From NCBI RefSeq assembly GCF_016774335.1, contig NZ_JAETWA010000045.1, positions 1 to 64,000 of the forward strand: a DNA stretch of 64,000 bases. Direction: 5' to 3'. The notes under the pieces are model-generated. The model did not search any database. It had not been told where the DNA came from and saw only the letters and a list, made by a program, of their open reading frames with translations. Position 1 is the stretch's first letter, and every line of letters starts with the position of its first letter. This stretch comes from Luteimonas saliphila. GTDB lineage: Bacteria; Pseudomonadota; Gammaproteobacteria; Xanthomonadales; Xanthomonadaceae. Below are positions 25,160 through 34,484 of this stretch, piece after piece. The position numbers were made by a program, and so were the translations under genes.

Positions 25160-26983
25160 GTGGCGATCCGACAGCTTCCCGACACCCTGGTCAACCAGAT
25201 CGCCGCAGGCGAGGTGGTCGAGCGCCCGGCGTCGGTGGTCAAGGAACTGGTCGAGAACGCGCTCGATGCCGGCGCCGGCCGCATCGACATCGACCTGGAG
25301 GAAGGCGGCGTGCGCCTGATCCGGGTGCGCGACGACGGCGGCGGCATGCCCGCCGAAGAGCTGCCGCTGGCGGTCTCGCGCCACGCCACCAGCAAGATCG
25401 CCAGCCTCGACGACCTCGAGGCGGTGGCCACGCTGGGATTTCGTGGCGAAGCATTGCCGTCGATCGCCTCGGTGAGCCGGTTCCTGATCGCGACCCGGCG
25501 CGGCGACGAGACGCATGGCGCGGCGCTATCGGTCGAGGGCGGGCGCGTCGGCGAGGTGGTTCCGAAGCAGCAACCCCCAGGCACCACCGTGGAAGTCCGC
25601 GACCTGTTCTACAACGTCCCCGCGCGGCGCAAGTTCCTGCGCGCCGAGCGCACCGAACTCGGCCACATCGAGGAATGGCTGCGTTCGCTCGCGCTGGCGC
25701 GCCCGGACGTGGAACTGCGCGTGTCGCACAACGGCAAGCCGTCGCGTCGCTACCGCGCATTCTCCGAGACGGGAGGGGAGCTGTTCACCGGCGAGCGGCT
25801 CGGCGAGACGCTCGGCGAGGAGTTCGCCAGGCAGGCGCTGCGGATCGAACACGAGGGCGCCGGGCTGCGCCTGCACGGCTGGATCGCCCAACCCGCCTAC
25901 TCGCGCGCCAGCGCCGACCAGCAGTACGTCTACGTCAACGGGCGCCCGGTGCGCGACCGCAGTATCGCGCACGCGGCGAAGCAGGCCTTCGCCGACGTGA
26001 TGTACCACGGCCGGCAGCCCGCATATGTGCTGTTCCTGCAGCTCGATCCCACCCGGGTCGACGTCAATGTGCATCCTGCCAAGCACGAGGTCCGTTTCCG
26101 CGATTCGCGACTGGTGCACGACTTCGTCTATCGCACCGTGCACGACGCGCTGGCGGCGACGCGCGCAGGCATGGCGGCGTTCCCGACCGGGCAGGCGACC
26201 GCGACCTCCGGTGCGTCCGCGGGAGCGCCGGATGGCGCGTTCCCCGGTGCCCTGCCGGCGACGATGCAGGCATTGCCGCAATCGGCTTCGCAGGTGCCTA
26301 TGCGGCTACAGGTCGACGAAGCGCGCGCGGCCTACGCAGCGTTGTACGCAGCCAACGAGGACCGGCCGGTGCTGCCGCGCGCGGACGAGGCGGCCGGCGT
26401 GCCGCCGCTGGGTTACGCGATCGCGCAGTTGCACGGTATCTACATCCTGTCCGAGGCGGCCGACGGCCTGATCGTGGTCGACATGCATGCCGCGCACGAG
26501 CGCATCGGCTACGAGCGCCTGAAATCCGCGCACGACAGCGAGGGCCTGCGCGCGCAACCGCTGCTGGTGCCGCAGTCGGTGGCCGTGTCCGAGCGCGAAG
26601 CCGACCTGGCCGAGCAGGAAGCCGCGGTCCTGGCCGACCTCGGGTTCGAGGTGTCGCGCGCCGGGCCGCAGTCGCTGCTGCTGCGCAGCGTGCCGGCCCT
26701 GCTCGCGCATGGCGATGTCGAGGCCCTGCTGCGCGACGTGCTCGCCGACCTGCGCGAACACGGCGAGAGCCTGCGCATCCGCGGCGCCCGCGACGAGCTG
26801 CTGTCGACCATGGCCTGCCACGGCGCGGTGCGCGCCAACCGGCGGCTGACGGTGCCGGAAATGAACGCGCTGCTGCGGCAGATGGAGGCGACGGAGCGCT
26901 CCGGACAATGCAATCATGGGCGACCGACCTGGGCGCATTTCCCGCTGCCCGAGATCGACCGCTGGTTCCTGAGGGGGCGTTGA
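25160..26983 (+). CDS. mutL: DNA mismatch repair protein MutL
   Basis: Couples mismatch recognition by MutS to strand removal. The 607-residue product starts at GTG 25160 (V-A-I-R-Q-L-P-D-T). The N-terminal GHKL ATPase shows [34 protein letters not shown] and [14 protein letters not shown]. After a variable linker, the C-terminal dimer domain carries [12 protein letters not shown] near residue 441, which fits the metal-binding endonuclease motif DQHA(x)2E(x)4E with Met for Gln. The later ACHGAVRAN and CNHGRPT complete the metal site. So this MutL should nick DNA itself, as in bacteria without MutH. No ribosome-binding site is seen; a leaderless mRNA is likely. Confidence 0.96.
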   Translation: MAIRQLPDTLVNQIAAGEVVERPASVVKELVENALDAGAGRIDIDLEEGGVRLIRVRDDGGGMPAEELPLAVSRHATSKIASLDDLEAVATLGFRGEALPSIASVSRFLIATRRGDETHGAALSVEGGRVGEVVPKQQPPGTTVEVRDLFYNVPARRKFLRAERTELGHIEEWLRSLALARPDVELRVSHNGKPSRRYRAFSETGGELFTGERLGETLGEEFARQALRIEHEGAGLRLHGWIAQPAYSRASADQQYVYVNGRPVRDRSIAHAAKQAFADVMYHGRQPAYVLFLQLDPTRVDVNVHPAKHEVRFRDSRLVHDFVYRTVHDALAATRAGMAAFPTGQATATSGASAGAPDGAFPGALPATMQALPQSASQVPMRLQVDEARAAYAALYAANEDRPVLPRADEAAGVPPLGYAIAQLHGIYILSEAADGLIVVDMHAAHERIGYERLKSAHDSEGLRAQPLLVPQSVAVSEREADLAEQEAAVLADLGFEVSRAGPQSLLLRSVPALLAHGDVEALLRDVLADLREHGESLRIRGARDELLSTMACHGAVRANRRLTVPEMNALLRQMEATERSGQCNHGRPTWAHFPLPEIDRWFLRGR

Positions 26984-26985
26984 GC

Positions 26986-27936
26986 ATGATCAAGGGCGTG
27001 ACGAGGATGGCGTGTGCATTGCTGGCGACCGCGCTGGCCGCGTGCGGCGGCGGATCCACGGGTGGCGACGTCGCGCAAGCCACCGCCGACGCGGTGCCGG
27101 CGGATCCGGCGTTCGTGACGGACAACGAAGCGTGGCGCGCGCAGCGACGCGAGCGCCTGCTGCAGCCGCATGGCTGGGCCAGTCTGATCGGCCTGCACTG
27201 GATCGAACTGCCCGCGCATTACGTCGGCAGCGGTGCGACCAGCGGCATCCGCCTGGGGAAGGGGCCGGAGCGCATGGGGCTGTTGCAGCAGCAGAGCGGC
27301 AAGGTGTTCCTGACGCCCGAACCCGATGCGGTGCTGACGGTCGACGGCGCGCCGGCCAAGGGTCGGTTCGAGCTGCTGCCCGACGTCTCGGGAACACCCA
27401 CCCTCGTGGGCTTCGACGACGGCAAGGGCCAACTGGGCCTGGTCGATCGCAACGGCCGCAAGGCGCTGCGCGTCAGCCACGCCGAGGCGGCGACGCTGAC
27501 CGGGCTCGGCCCGCTCGACTACTGGCCTGCCGATCCTTCCTGGCGCATCGCGGCGCGCTTCGTCCCCCATCCGGCCGGCAAGACCATCCCGATCATGGAC
27601 ATCACCAGCCAGCAGGCGGCGCAACCCAACCCGGGGGCCGTCGAGTTCGAGCATGGCGGAAACAGCTACCGGATCGAGGCGCTGGAAGGCGAGGAGGGCG
27701 GGCTGTTCCTGGTGTTCGCAGACCGCACCAGCGGACACGACAGTTACGCCGCGGGCCGATACATCTACACCGATGCGCCGGCCGCCGACGGCACCGTGGT
27801 CGTCGACTTCAACCGTGCCTACAACCCGCCGTGCGTGTTCACCGACTACGCGACCTGCCCGCTTCCCCCGCCCGAAAACCGCCTCGATCTCGCGATCACC
27901 GCCGGCGAGAAGAAGTACGCGAAGCCGCCGACCTGA
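26986..27936 (+). CDS. DUF1684 family lipoprotein
   Basis: A 316-residue protein with a lipoprotein signal (CALLATALAAC, lipid-bearing Cys at about residue 20). The body matches DUF1684: WRAQRRERLLQPHGWASLIGLHWIEL at the front (in two parts), YVGSGATSGIRLGKGP, LGPLDYWPADPSWRIAARF, and near the end VVVDFNRAYNPPCVFTDYATCPLPPPENRLDL. The C-terminal FNRxYNPPCAF-type segment is the strongest family mark. The function of DUF1684 is unknown. The ATG at 26986 is 2 bp after the mutL stop, so it is in the mutL transcript. An in-frame TTG at 26980 is a less likely start. Confidence 0.87.
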   Translation: MIKGVTRMACALLATALAACGGGSTGGDVAQATADAVPADPAFVTDNEAWRAQRRERLLQPHGWASLIGLHWIELPAHYVGSGATSGIRLGKGPERMGLLQQQSGKVFLTPEPDAVLTVDGAPAKGRFELLPDVSGTPTLVGFDDGKGQLGLVDRNGRKALRVSHAEAATLTGLGPLDYWPADPSWRIAARFVPHPAGKTIPIMDITSQQAAQPNPGAVEFEHGGNSYRIEALEGEEGGLFLVFADRTSGHDSYAAGRYIYTDAPAADGTVVVDFNRAYNPPCVFTDYATCPLPPPENRLDLAITAGEKKYAKPPT

Positions 27937-27939
27937 ACG

Positions 27940-28014
27940 ATGGCGCGTCACATCCGCATCGACGGCCGCGTCGAAGACATCCCGCTGGCACACCCCGACA
28001 AGGACACACGATGA
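27940..28014 (+). CDS. Possible 24-codon mini-ORF coupled to the TraB-like gene
   Basis: An ATG three bases after the DUF1684 stop opens a frame of 24 codons that begins M-A-R-H-I-R-I-D-G-R and ends in TGA overlapping the next gene's ATG (ATGA at 28011-28014). It uses ordinary GC-rich codons. No ribosome-binding site or family is recognised. It could be a coupling peptide, a remnant of a lost gene, or chance. Evidence is positional only. Confidence 0.25.
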   Translation: MARHIRIDGRVEDIPLAHPDKDTR

Positions 28015-28973
28015 CATCTCGCTGGAAGACGCCGCGCCACCTGCTCCGTTCCGCGTTCGCCGCCGCCCTGCTGGCGTTCGCCGGGGCGTTGCACGCCGAC
28101 ACCGCGCGAGACGGTGCGCCCATGCCGCTGCTGTGGAAGGTCTCGGACGACGACAATTCGCTCTACTTGCTCGGCTCGTTCCACCTGCTCAAGCCGGAGG
28201 ACTACCCGTTGTCGCGCGATGTCGACGCCGCCTTCGCCGACGCGGAGAAGCTGGTGTTCGAAATCCCGCCGGAGGAACTGGGCTCGCCCGCGCTGGGAAT
28301 GCAGATGGGCCAGGCCGCGCTGCGCACCGACGGCACTGCGCTCGACAGCGAGCTGCCGGATGAGACGAAGCAGGCGCTGGCAGCTTGGCTTGAGGCGAAC
28401 GCGGCCGAACTGCAGAAGCTGCAGATGACGCCGCAGACCCTGCAACTGTTCGAACCGTGGTTCGCCGGGCTGATGGTGGCGATCGTGGAAATGGGCAAGG
28501 CCGGGCTCGATCCGGCGCTGGGGCTGGACGCCAATCTCGCGCAGAAGGCCAGCCAGGCCGGCAAGCCCACCGCCGGTCTGGAGACGGGTGCCGAACAGAT
28601 CGCGTTCCTCGACGGCATGGACCGGACCGAGCAACTGCAGTTCCTGCAGGAATCGCTCAGGACCGCCGACGAGGGGCGCGCCGAGATCGACAAGCTGCAT
28701 GCCGCGTGGCGTAGGGGCGATGCGGACGCGCTCTGGTCCGGCATGGCCGTGGACATGCGCAAGCAGTTCCCCAAGCTCTACCGGCGGATCAACGTCGATC
28801 GCAACGACGCCTGGGTGCCGAAACTCGAAGCGAAGCTGCAGGCCCCGGGCACCGACGACACCCTGGTCGTGGTCGGCGCGCTGCACCTGCTGGGCGAGGA
28901 CGGCGTGGTCGAGAAGCTGCGCGCGAAAGGGTACGAGGTCGAGCGCATCTGCAGCGCCTGTCCCACGAAGTGA
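28011..28973 (+). CDS. TraB/GumN family protein, exported
   Basis: A 320-residue protein with a signal peptide (LLRSAFAAALLAFAGALHA). It carries the family's two GxxH-type motifs: YLLGSFHLLKPEDYPLS near the N-terminus and VVVGALHLLGEDGVVEKLRAKGY near the C-terminus. The Glu in EKLVFEIPPEEL is also typical. TraB/GumN (TIKI-like) proteins are suspected metalloproteases; in Xanthomonas GumN lies at the end of the xanthan cluster, but its role there is unclear. Here it follows mutL and DUF1684. Two late Cys residues (ICSACPTK) are typical of this subgroup. Confidence 0.9.
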   Translation: MTSRWKTPRHLLRSAFAAALLAFAGALHADTARDGAPMPLLWKVSDDDNSLYLLGSFHLLKPEDYPLSRDVDAAFADAEKLVFEIPPEELGSPALGMQMGQAALRTDGTALDSELPDETKQALAAWLEANAAELQKLQMTPQTLQLFEPWFAGLMVAIVEMGKAGLDPALGLDANLAQKASQAGKPTAGLETGAEQIAFLDGMDRTEQLQFLQESLRTADEGRAEIDKLHAAWRRGDADALWSGMAVDMRKQFPKLYRRINVDRNDAWVPKLEAKLQAPGTDDTLVVVGALHLLGEDGVVEKLRAKGYEVERICSACPTK

Positions 28974-28981
28974 GGGATATG

Positions 28982-29054
28982 CCGTAGGAGCGCCTTCAGG
29001 CGCGAAAACCATCGTCGGAAGGCGCTCGCATCGCGCCTGAAGGCGCTCCTACGG
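28982..29054. repeat. GTAG-type REP inverted repeat
   Basis: Perfect 23-bp inverted arms (28982-29004 and 29032-29054), each starting CCGTAGGAGCGCCTTCAGGC. It sits between the convergent TraB-like and rnfB-like genes and probably ends both transcripts. The same arm sequence recurs three times near 53.3-53.8 kb. GTAG-headed REP sequences are known in Stenotrophomonas and relatives. Its right arm supplies the TAG stop codon of the rnfB-like gene. Confidence 0.85.
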
Positions 29055-29474
29055 GCGGGAGGGATGCAGTTCGATGCAGTCCACCGGGCAGGCCGGCACG
29101 CAGAGCTCGCAGCCGGTGCACAGCGGCGCGACGACCGTGTGCATCAGCTTGCTGCCACCGATGATGGCGTCCACCGGACAGGCCTGGATGCACTTGGTGC
29201 AGCCGATGCAGTCGGCCTCCACCACCAGTGCGACCTGGGCGGGCTTGTGCGTGCCGCGCGCGCGGTCGTAGGGGAGGGGCTCGACGCGGAGCAGGCGCGC
29301 CAGGGCGCGCGCACCGGCGTCACCACCCGGGGGGCAATGATCGATGCTGGCCTCACCGCGGGCCATGGCTTCGGCATAGGGGCGGCAGCCGTCGAACCCG
29401 CACTGGCCGCACTGGGTCTGCGGCAGCAGTAGGTCGAGTCGTTCGGCGAGATCGTACTGGCTGGCGATGCTCAT
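29049..29474 (-). CDS. RnfB-like iron-sulfur protein without membrane anchor
   Basis: A 141-residue ferredoxin-like protein. The N-terminal part has the RnfB/Fe-S motif [18 protein letters not shown] with a fourth Cys in DHCPPGG; then come two [4Fe-4S] motifs, [12 protein letters not shown] and [12 protein letters not shown]. It lacks the hydrophobic N-terminal helix of true RnfB, so it is predicted soluble. No other rnf genes are in the window. The ATG at 29474 was chosen over 29561 because the upstream part is arginine-rich. It lies 46 bp after metG on the same strand, so it is probably co-transcribed. Its stop codon TAG is part of a REP arm. Partner unknown. Confidence 0.88.
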   Translation of the reverse strand: MSIASQYDLAERLDLLLPQTQCGQCGFDGCRPYAEAMARGEASIDHCPPGGDAGARALARLLRVEPLPYDRARGTHKPAQVALVVEADCIGCTKCIQACPVDAIIGGSKLMHTVVAPLCTGCELCVPACPVDCIELHPSRP

Positions 29475-29520
29475 GCAGGCGCTTTGGCCGGTACCATCGG
29501 GCCGGCATGCGGTCCGGCGT

Positions 29521-31644
29521 TCAGCGCACCGGCATGCCGGGCTGCGCGCCCGCGTCGGCATCGAGCAGCGCGAGCGCGCCGCCGTCGAAGCCGGCCGACA
29601 GGATCATCCCCTCGCTGACGCCGAAGCGCATCTTGCGCGGCGCCAGGTTGGCGATGAACACCACGTTGCGGCCGACGAGCGCGTCGGGCTCGCCGTAGCT
29701 GGCGCGGATGCCGGAAAAGATCTGCCGCTGTCCGAGTTCGCCGGCATCGAGCAGGAAGCGCAGCAGCTTGTCCGAGCCTTCGACGAAGCCGCACTCCACG
29801 ACCTTGCCGACGCGCAGGTCGAGCTTCGCGAAATCCTCGATCCCGACGAAGTCGCCACCTGTCCCGCCAGCGGGCGAGGCCTCGGGGGCGGGCACCGCCA
29901 CCGCCTTCGCGTCGCCGGCCTTCGCCGGTTTGGCTTCGCCGGCCGGTGCGGCGAACGTGTCCTTGCTGGCTTCGGTCATGGCTTCGATCTGCTTCGGGTC
30001 GATGCGGGTGAACAGCGGTGTGTATGGCGCGAGCGAGCGTCCCGCCAGCGCGGTACGCGTGCCCGGGCACAGCGTCACGCCGAGGTAGCGCTCCACGTCC
30101 GCGATGACCCTGGGCAGGATCGGCTTGAGCATGGCGGCGAGATCGGCGAATGCCTGCAGGGCCGTGGACAGCACCAGGTGCAGGTCGGCGCGGCGCGCAG
30201 GATCCTTCGCCAGCGACCATGGCGCGGTCTGCGCGATGTATTCGTTGGTCCAGTCCGCCGCCTCCATCGCCGAGCGGGCGATCGCAGCGAAGTTGCCCGC
30301 CTCGTAGTGCCCGGGCGCGGTCCGCAGGGTATCGAGCACCCTCGAGAGCAGCGCCTCGGCCTGCACGGCCCACTCGTCGGAAACGCCGGATGGCGTCCCG
30401 GAGGCGAGGGCGTTGTCGAACTGACCCTGCAGCAGCTTCGCGCAGCGGCTGGCGATGTTGACGAACTTGCCGACCAGGTCGCTGTTCACGCGGGCGACGA
30501 AGTCCGACAGGTTGAGGTCGACATCGTCCACGCCGCCGGAGGACTTGGTGGCGAAGTAGTAACGCAGCGCCTCGGGATCGAGCCCGCTGTCGAGATACGT
30601 GCGCGCCATCACGAAGGTGCCGCGCGATTTGGACATCTTCGCGCCGTCGACGGTCAGGTAGCCGTTGACGTGCAGGCGTTCGGGCAGGCGCAGGCCGTTG
30701 CCGGCCAGCACCGCGGGCCAGAACAGCCCGTGGAAATTGACGATGTCCTTGCCGATGAAGTGGCGCAGCTCGGCGTGCGCGCCGGGGCGGAGCATGGCCT
30801 CGAACGCGGCCTCGTCGAAGCCCGGCGTCGTGCCGCTGCGCGCGAGCGCGAGCAGGCTGGAGAAATACCCGATCGGCGCATCCAGCCAGACGTAGAAGTA
30901 CTTGCCCGGATGGCCGGGGATCTCGAATCCGAAGTACGGCGCGTCGCGCGAGATGTCCCAGTCGCGAAGGCCGCCCTCGGCGTCGATCCACTCGCGCAGC
31001 TTGGCCTTGACCCCAGGGATGGCGACATCGCCCTCGAGCCACTCGCGCAGCGTCCCGGTGAAATCGCCGACCCGGAAGAAGAAGTGCTCCGATGCGCGCA
31101 GCTCGGGCGTCGCGCCCGAGACCACCGAGCGCGGGTTCTTCAGCTCGGTCGGCGAGTAGGTGGCGCCGCAGACCTCGCAGTTGTCGCCGTACTGGTCGTC
31201 CGAGCCGCAGTTGGGGCAGGTGCCCTTGACGTAGCGGTCGGGCAGGAACATCGACTTGACCGGGTCGTACAACTGCTCGATCGACCGGCACTCGATGTGG
31301 CCATCGGCGTCCAGCGCGCGGTAGAAGCGCCCGGTCAGCTCGCGGTTCTCGTTCGAGTGGGTCGAGTGGTACCAGTCGAAATCGACGCCGAAGTCGGCGA
31401 AGTCGCGCTGCTGGCTCGCCTGGGTGAGCTTGATGAAGTCCTCGGGCGCGACCCCGGCCTTCTCCGCTGCCAGCATGATCGGCGTGCCGTGGGTGTCGTT
31501 GGCGCACACGAAGTGCACCGTGCCACCGGCCATACGCCGCGCCCGCACCCAGATGTCGGCCTGGATGTACCCTACCAGGTGGCCGATATGCAGGTGCCCG
31601 TTGCCATAGGGCAGGGCGCTGGTGACGATGGCGGGACGGGGCAT
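29521..31644 (-). CDS. metG: Methionine--tRNA ligase
   Basis: Charges tRNA-Met. The 707-residue product has [16 protein letters not shown] with the class I HIGH motif near residue 20, a zinc knuckle [15 protein letters not shown] (residues about 140-155) and the KMSKSRG loop near residue 335. The C-terminal domain from about residue 600 ([19 protein letters not shown]) is the Arc1p-like tRNA-binding and dimerisation domain. Between them is a lysine/alanine/proline-rich linker. Class with double-knuckle zinc as in E. coli. A minus-strand GATAAT -10 lies 27 bp upstream. The gene is followed by an RnfB-like gene. Confidence 0.97.
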   Translation of the reverse strand: MPRPAIVTSALPYGNGHLHIGHLVGYIQADIWVRARRMAGGTVHFVCANDTHGTPIMLAAEKAGVAPEDFIKLTQASQQRDFADFGVDFDWYHSTHSNENRELTGRFYRALDADGHIECRSIEQLYDPVKSMFLPDRYVKGTCPNCGSDDQYGDNCEVCGATYSPTELKNPRSVVSGATPELRASEHFFFRVGDFTGTLREWLEGDVAIPGVKAKLREWIDAEGGLRDWDISRDAPYFGFEIPGHPGKYFYVWLDAPIGYFSSLLALARSGTTPGFDEAAFEAMLRPGAHAELRHFIGKDIVNFHGLFWPAVLAGNGLRLPERLHVNGYLTVDGAKMSKSRGTFVMARTYLDSGLDPEALRYYFATKSSGGVDDVDLNLSDFVARVNSDLVGKFVNIASRCAKLLQGQFDNALASGTPSGVSDEWAVQAEALLSRVLDTLRTAPGHYEAGNFAAIARSAMEAADWTNEYIAQTAPWSLAKDPARRADLHLVLSTALQAFADLAAMLKPILPRVIADVERYLGVTLCPGTRTALAGRSLAPYTPLFTRIDPKQIEAMTEASKDTFAAPAGEAKPAKAGDAKAVAVPAPEASPAGGTGGDFVGIEDFAKLDLRVGKVVECGFVEGSDKLLRFLLDAGELGQRQIFSGIRASYGEPDALVGRNVVFIANLAPRKMRFGVSEGMILSAGFDGGALALLDADAGAQPGMPVR

Positions 31645-31670
31645 GTCGCGGCTGCTGAACGGGGACGCGG

Positions 31671-31676
31671 ATTATC
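31671..31676 (-). promoter_or_regulatory. -10 element (GATAAT) for metG
   Basis: GATAAT on the minus strand, 27 bp before the metG ATG. Confidence 0.55.
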
Positions 31677-31702
31677 GCATGCGCGCCAAGAGCGGCCGCC
31701 CG

Positions 31703-31733
31703 AAAAGCAAAGGCCCGGCGGGTGCCGGGCCTT
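31703..31733 (-). terminator. Rho-independent terminator of the DUF2147 gene
   Basis: Perfect 10-bp stem AAGGCCCGGC/GCCGGGCCTT (31710-31719 and 31724-31733) with a 4-nt loop, followed on the minus strand by a T-rich run (TTTGCTTTT). It lies 25 bp after the DUF2147 stop. Confidence 0.8.
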
Positions 31734-31758
31734 CTGGCGAGACAGGGGTACCGCCCCG

Positions 31759-32196
31759 CTACTGCCGCACCCAGACCTGGGACTTGCAGATGAAGGCCAC
31801 GCAGCCTGAAACCTCGAGCTTGTCGCCGCCGTCGATCAGTTCCATCTTCGACTTGTAGACCTTGCCCTCGTCCGGCTTGAGGATCGTGCCGCCCGAGTAC
31901 GCATCGCCGTCGCGCTTCATGCCGCGGATGATCTCCATCCCGGTGATCGGCTTGCCCTTGCGGTCGTCCCTGCACTTGTCGCACGCCGGATTGGGCTTGC
32001 TGGGGTTGAGCAGTTCGACGATCCGCCCGCTGAGCGTGCCGTTCGCGGCCTGGCTGATCTCGACGATCGATTTGGGCTGGCCGGTCTGGTCGTCGATGGT
32101 CTTCCAGCGACCTTCGGCGGGGTCGGCGGCGAGAACGGGCGGATTCCAGAGCAACGCCATCGTTGCGCAGATGCAAAGAACGAACAGGCGGGACAT
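31759..32196 (-). CDS. DUF2147 family exported protein
   Basis: A 145-residue protein with a signal peptide (MSRLFVLCICATMALLWNPP, cut near VLAA). The mature part matches DUF2147, a small beta-barrel family: EGRWKTIDDQTGQPKSIVEI at the front, LSGRIVELL, DKCRDDRKGKPITGMEIIRG, and a C-terminal YKSKMELIDGGDKLEVSGCV. Two CxxC-type cysteines and two late Cys may form disulfides. Function unknown; family members in other bacteria are linked to envelope or signalling roles without a defined activity. The ATG at 32196 follows AGAAG. It has its own terminator, so it is separate from metG. Confidence 0.88.
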   Translation of the reverse strand: MSRLFVLCICATMALLWNPPVLAADPAEGRWKTIDDQTGQPKSIVEISQAANGTLSGRIVELLNPSKPNPACDKCRDDRKGKPITGMEIIRGMKRDGDAYSGGTILKPDEGKVYKSKMELIDGGDKLEVSGCVAFICKSQVWVRQ

Positions 32197-32326
32197 TTTT
32201 TTCTTCTCCACGATTTTCGGTGAATCGTTCAACGTGCCAGCGGCTCGCCGGGCCAGCGTCGCCGCTTGGACCGACCGGGAGGGTCCACGATGAGCGTCAG
32301 TCCGCTTGCTGTCGTAACTTGCCGGG

Positions 32327-34366
32327 TCAGAGTCCGCTGCCACCGCAGTCGTTGAGGAGGTAGTCCTCGATGTGCCGCAGTTGCCTGGCCATGATCGCGC
32401 GCGTCCAGGCTGGGCCGTGTCCGTAGTCCTCGATCTCATGGTAGACAACGGGCTTTCCGGAAGAGTTCGCGCGAGACACGAACCACTGCGATTGCTCCAC
32501 CGGTACGGTCTGGTCGCGGACTCCGTGGTAGACCATCAGCGGGATCTTCATGTCCGAGGCACGGGTCAGCGGGCTGAGGCCCTTGACCGTATGCTCCTGC
32601 GCCTGCCGGAAGAACGGGTTGGTGTAGAACCTCGCCCAGATCCGCCCGATATCGGAGACGCCGGCTCCGGCAATCGCGCACTTGTACAGTCCGTTCGGTC
32701 GCACCGAGGCCGCGAAAGCCGAATACCCACCGTAGGAGAAGCCGAACATCGCGATGCGGCCTTCTTGGGCGATGCCCTGGTCGATCAGCCACTTCGCCCC
32801 GTCGTCCTTGTCGTCTTGCATCTTCTGGCCCCATTCCATGTCGCCGGCCATCCACAGCTTGCGTCCCCAACCGTCGGAACCGCGGAACTGCGGCCGGAGC
32901 ACGGCCATGCAGCGCGAGGCCATCAGCGGAACCCACATGGACCCGTCGAAGTCCATGGTGTCGCGTGCCCACGGTCCCCCGTGGGGATGCACCACGGCAG
33001 GCCAGGGCCCCTTGCCGCATATCGCCTCGTCGGGACGGGTCAGGAAGGCCGGGATATCCAGTCCGTCGCGTGCCTTGTAATACACGAGATCGGTCTTCCC
33101 CAACGTCGCCGGGTCGATATCCGGGTAGGTTTTCGCCAGCAGGGAGAGCGTACCGTCGCGGAACAGGTAGAACTCCGGAGGCGCGGACGAGCCATCGACC
33201 GACAGCAGCACGGTCGAGAATTCCGGGGTGAAGCCGATGATCCGGTAGTCCTTCTCCGCGGGATACTCGACGGAGGCCCGGCTGCCGGTCGCGGGGTCGA
33301 CGAGCTCCACGCGCCGGCTGTCGATGCCGAGGGCCTGCCTGAGGCCGGCGTCGAGCGCCCTCAGCGTCGGGGAGGTCCATTCGACGTCATCGCCACGCGG
33401 CCCCCCGTATACGAGGCCAAGAATCTCGCCGAACCCTTCGCCGGCGCTGCGGTACGGATTGACGATTACGCGGTTCGCATTGAAGAACGAGTGCTGGAAC
33501 AGCACTTCCTTGCGCTGCTTGGCCGCGATGTCGTACTCGTAGATGCTCGATTTGTCCTGGCCCACGTTGCTCTGGACGAACGCGATGTTGGGGTCGTCGC
33601 TGAAACCGACGATCTGCGTCTGGTCGCGGTTCTTGACGTACGAGCGGAAGTGTTCCTCCCAGGCGCCCGTGTCCAGGTTCCGGAACTCCGCCGCGATATA
33701 GGCGCCCGTGCCATCGACCTTTGCCTGAAGTCTCGCGCGCAGCTCGCCGTTGAGGTCGGTCACGTAGCCAGCGACGTTCTCGCCGGACATCTGGACCCGG
33801 GAGGAGGACATGTTCCGCAGGTCGACCCGGTAGACATCGCCCGCGCTGGCGCCGATGTTGTTGATGACGAGGATGTGGTGGGGATCGTTGGGCAGTCGGT
33901 CCAGCACCGTCGGGCTGGTCCTGGCCTGGGTGAGCTGTTCTTCGCGCGTGTTCGCCCGGGGCAGGGTGAGCGGTTCCTTCCATTCCTTGCCCGCGAGATC
34001 GGTGATCATCAGCTTGCTCAGGAACGTCCGCGTCACTCGGTCGGTACGCAGGTCGAATGGCTGCCACAGCGTCACCGCAAGGCGGTCGTTCTTGATGAAC
34101 GACACGCCCGTGAACTTCATCTTGTCCGCCCCGATGAGGGTCGGTGCCTGGTTCAGCGCATCGGCCTTCCAAACCGCGATGAAACGGTTTTCGCCGTCGG
34201 AGCGGAGCGCGGCGATGTGCTTGCCGTCGGGCGACAGCGTGAAGCTCGAGAACGCAGGGAACGCCGCAAGTTGCTCGATGCTTGGAGCCCGGTCGGGCGC
34301 CGCGTGCGAGGGCAGGCCGGAGAGGGTCGCGGCCGCGAGCGAAAGTGCAAGGAGAATCCGCTTCAT
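32327..34366 (-). CDS. S9 family serine peptidase (prolyl oligopeptidase fold), exported
   Basis: A 679-residue secreted peptidase: signal peptide (MKRILLALSLAAATLSGLPSHA), a beta-propeller domain of about 400 residues, then an alpha/beta-hydrolase domain. The nucleophile Ser lies in MFGFSYGGYSAFAA (about residue 541), the Asp in MVYHGVRDQTVPVEQ (about 617), and the His in EIEDYGHGPAWT (about 650). The family includes dipeptidyl and acylaminoacyl peptidases; the exact specificity is open. The start follows AGGA. It lies downstream of the TonB receptor on the same strand, with a hairpin terminator between, and is likely to work on imported or surface peptides. Confidence 0.93.
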   Translation of the reverse strand: MKRILLALSLAAATLSGLPSHAAPDRAPSIEQLAAFPAFSSFTLSPDGKHIAALRSDGENRFIAVWKADALNQAPTLIGADKMKFTGVSFIKNDRLAVTLWQPFDLRTDRVTRTFLSKLMITDLAGKEWKEPLTLPRANTREEQLTQARTSPTVLDRLPNDPHHILVINNIGASAGDVYRVDLRNMSSSRVQMSGENVAGYVTDLNGELRARLQAKVDGTGAYIAAEFRNLDTGAWEEHFRSYVKNRDQTQIVGFSDDPNIAFVQSNVGQDKSSIYEYDIAAKQRKEVLFQHSFFNANRVIVNPYRSAGEGFGEILGLVYGGPRGDDVEWTSPTLRALDAGLRQALGIDSRRVELVDPATGSRASVEYPAEKDYRIIGFTPEFSTVLLSVDGSSAPPEFYLFRDGTLSLLAKTYPDIDPATLGKTDLVYYKARDGLDIPAFLTRPDEAICGKGPWPAVVHPHGGPWARDTMDFDGSMWVPLMASRCMAVLRPQFRGSDGWGRKLWMAGDMEWGQKMQDDKDDGAKWLIDQGIAQEGRIAMFGFSYGGYSAFAASVRPNGLYKCAIAGAGVSDIGRIWARFYTNPFFRQAQEHTVKGLSPLTRASDMKIPLMVYHGVRDQTVPVEQSQWFVSRANSSGKPVVYHEIEDYGHGPAWTRAIMARQLRHIEDYLLNDCGGSGL

Positions 34367-34430
34367 GCTGGAGTCCTTCGGGGTTCCCGGTGATGTCGGG
34401 AGCGTACAACATCGCCTTCCCGGCAGAAAG

Positions 34431-34460
34431 AAGGCCGCCACTCTCGCGAGTGGCGGCCTT
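34431..34460 (-). terminator. Rho-independent terminator of the TonB receptor gene
   Basis: Perfect 13-bp stem (arms 34431-34443 and 34448-34460) with loop TCGC, followed on the minus strand by CTTTCT. It lies 24 bp after the receptor stop codon and may reduce expression of the S9 peptidase relative to the receptor. Confidence 0.75.
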
Positions 34461-34484
34461 CCGTGGTGTTGCCGTATGTAGCGA

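Noticed and set aside
29471-32176. Long frame overlapping metG on the same strand in another phase
   Set aside because: metG motifs (HIGH, KMSKS, zinc knuckle) are in the other frame; this one is arginine-rich filler.
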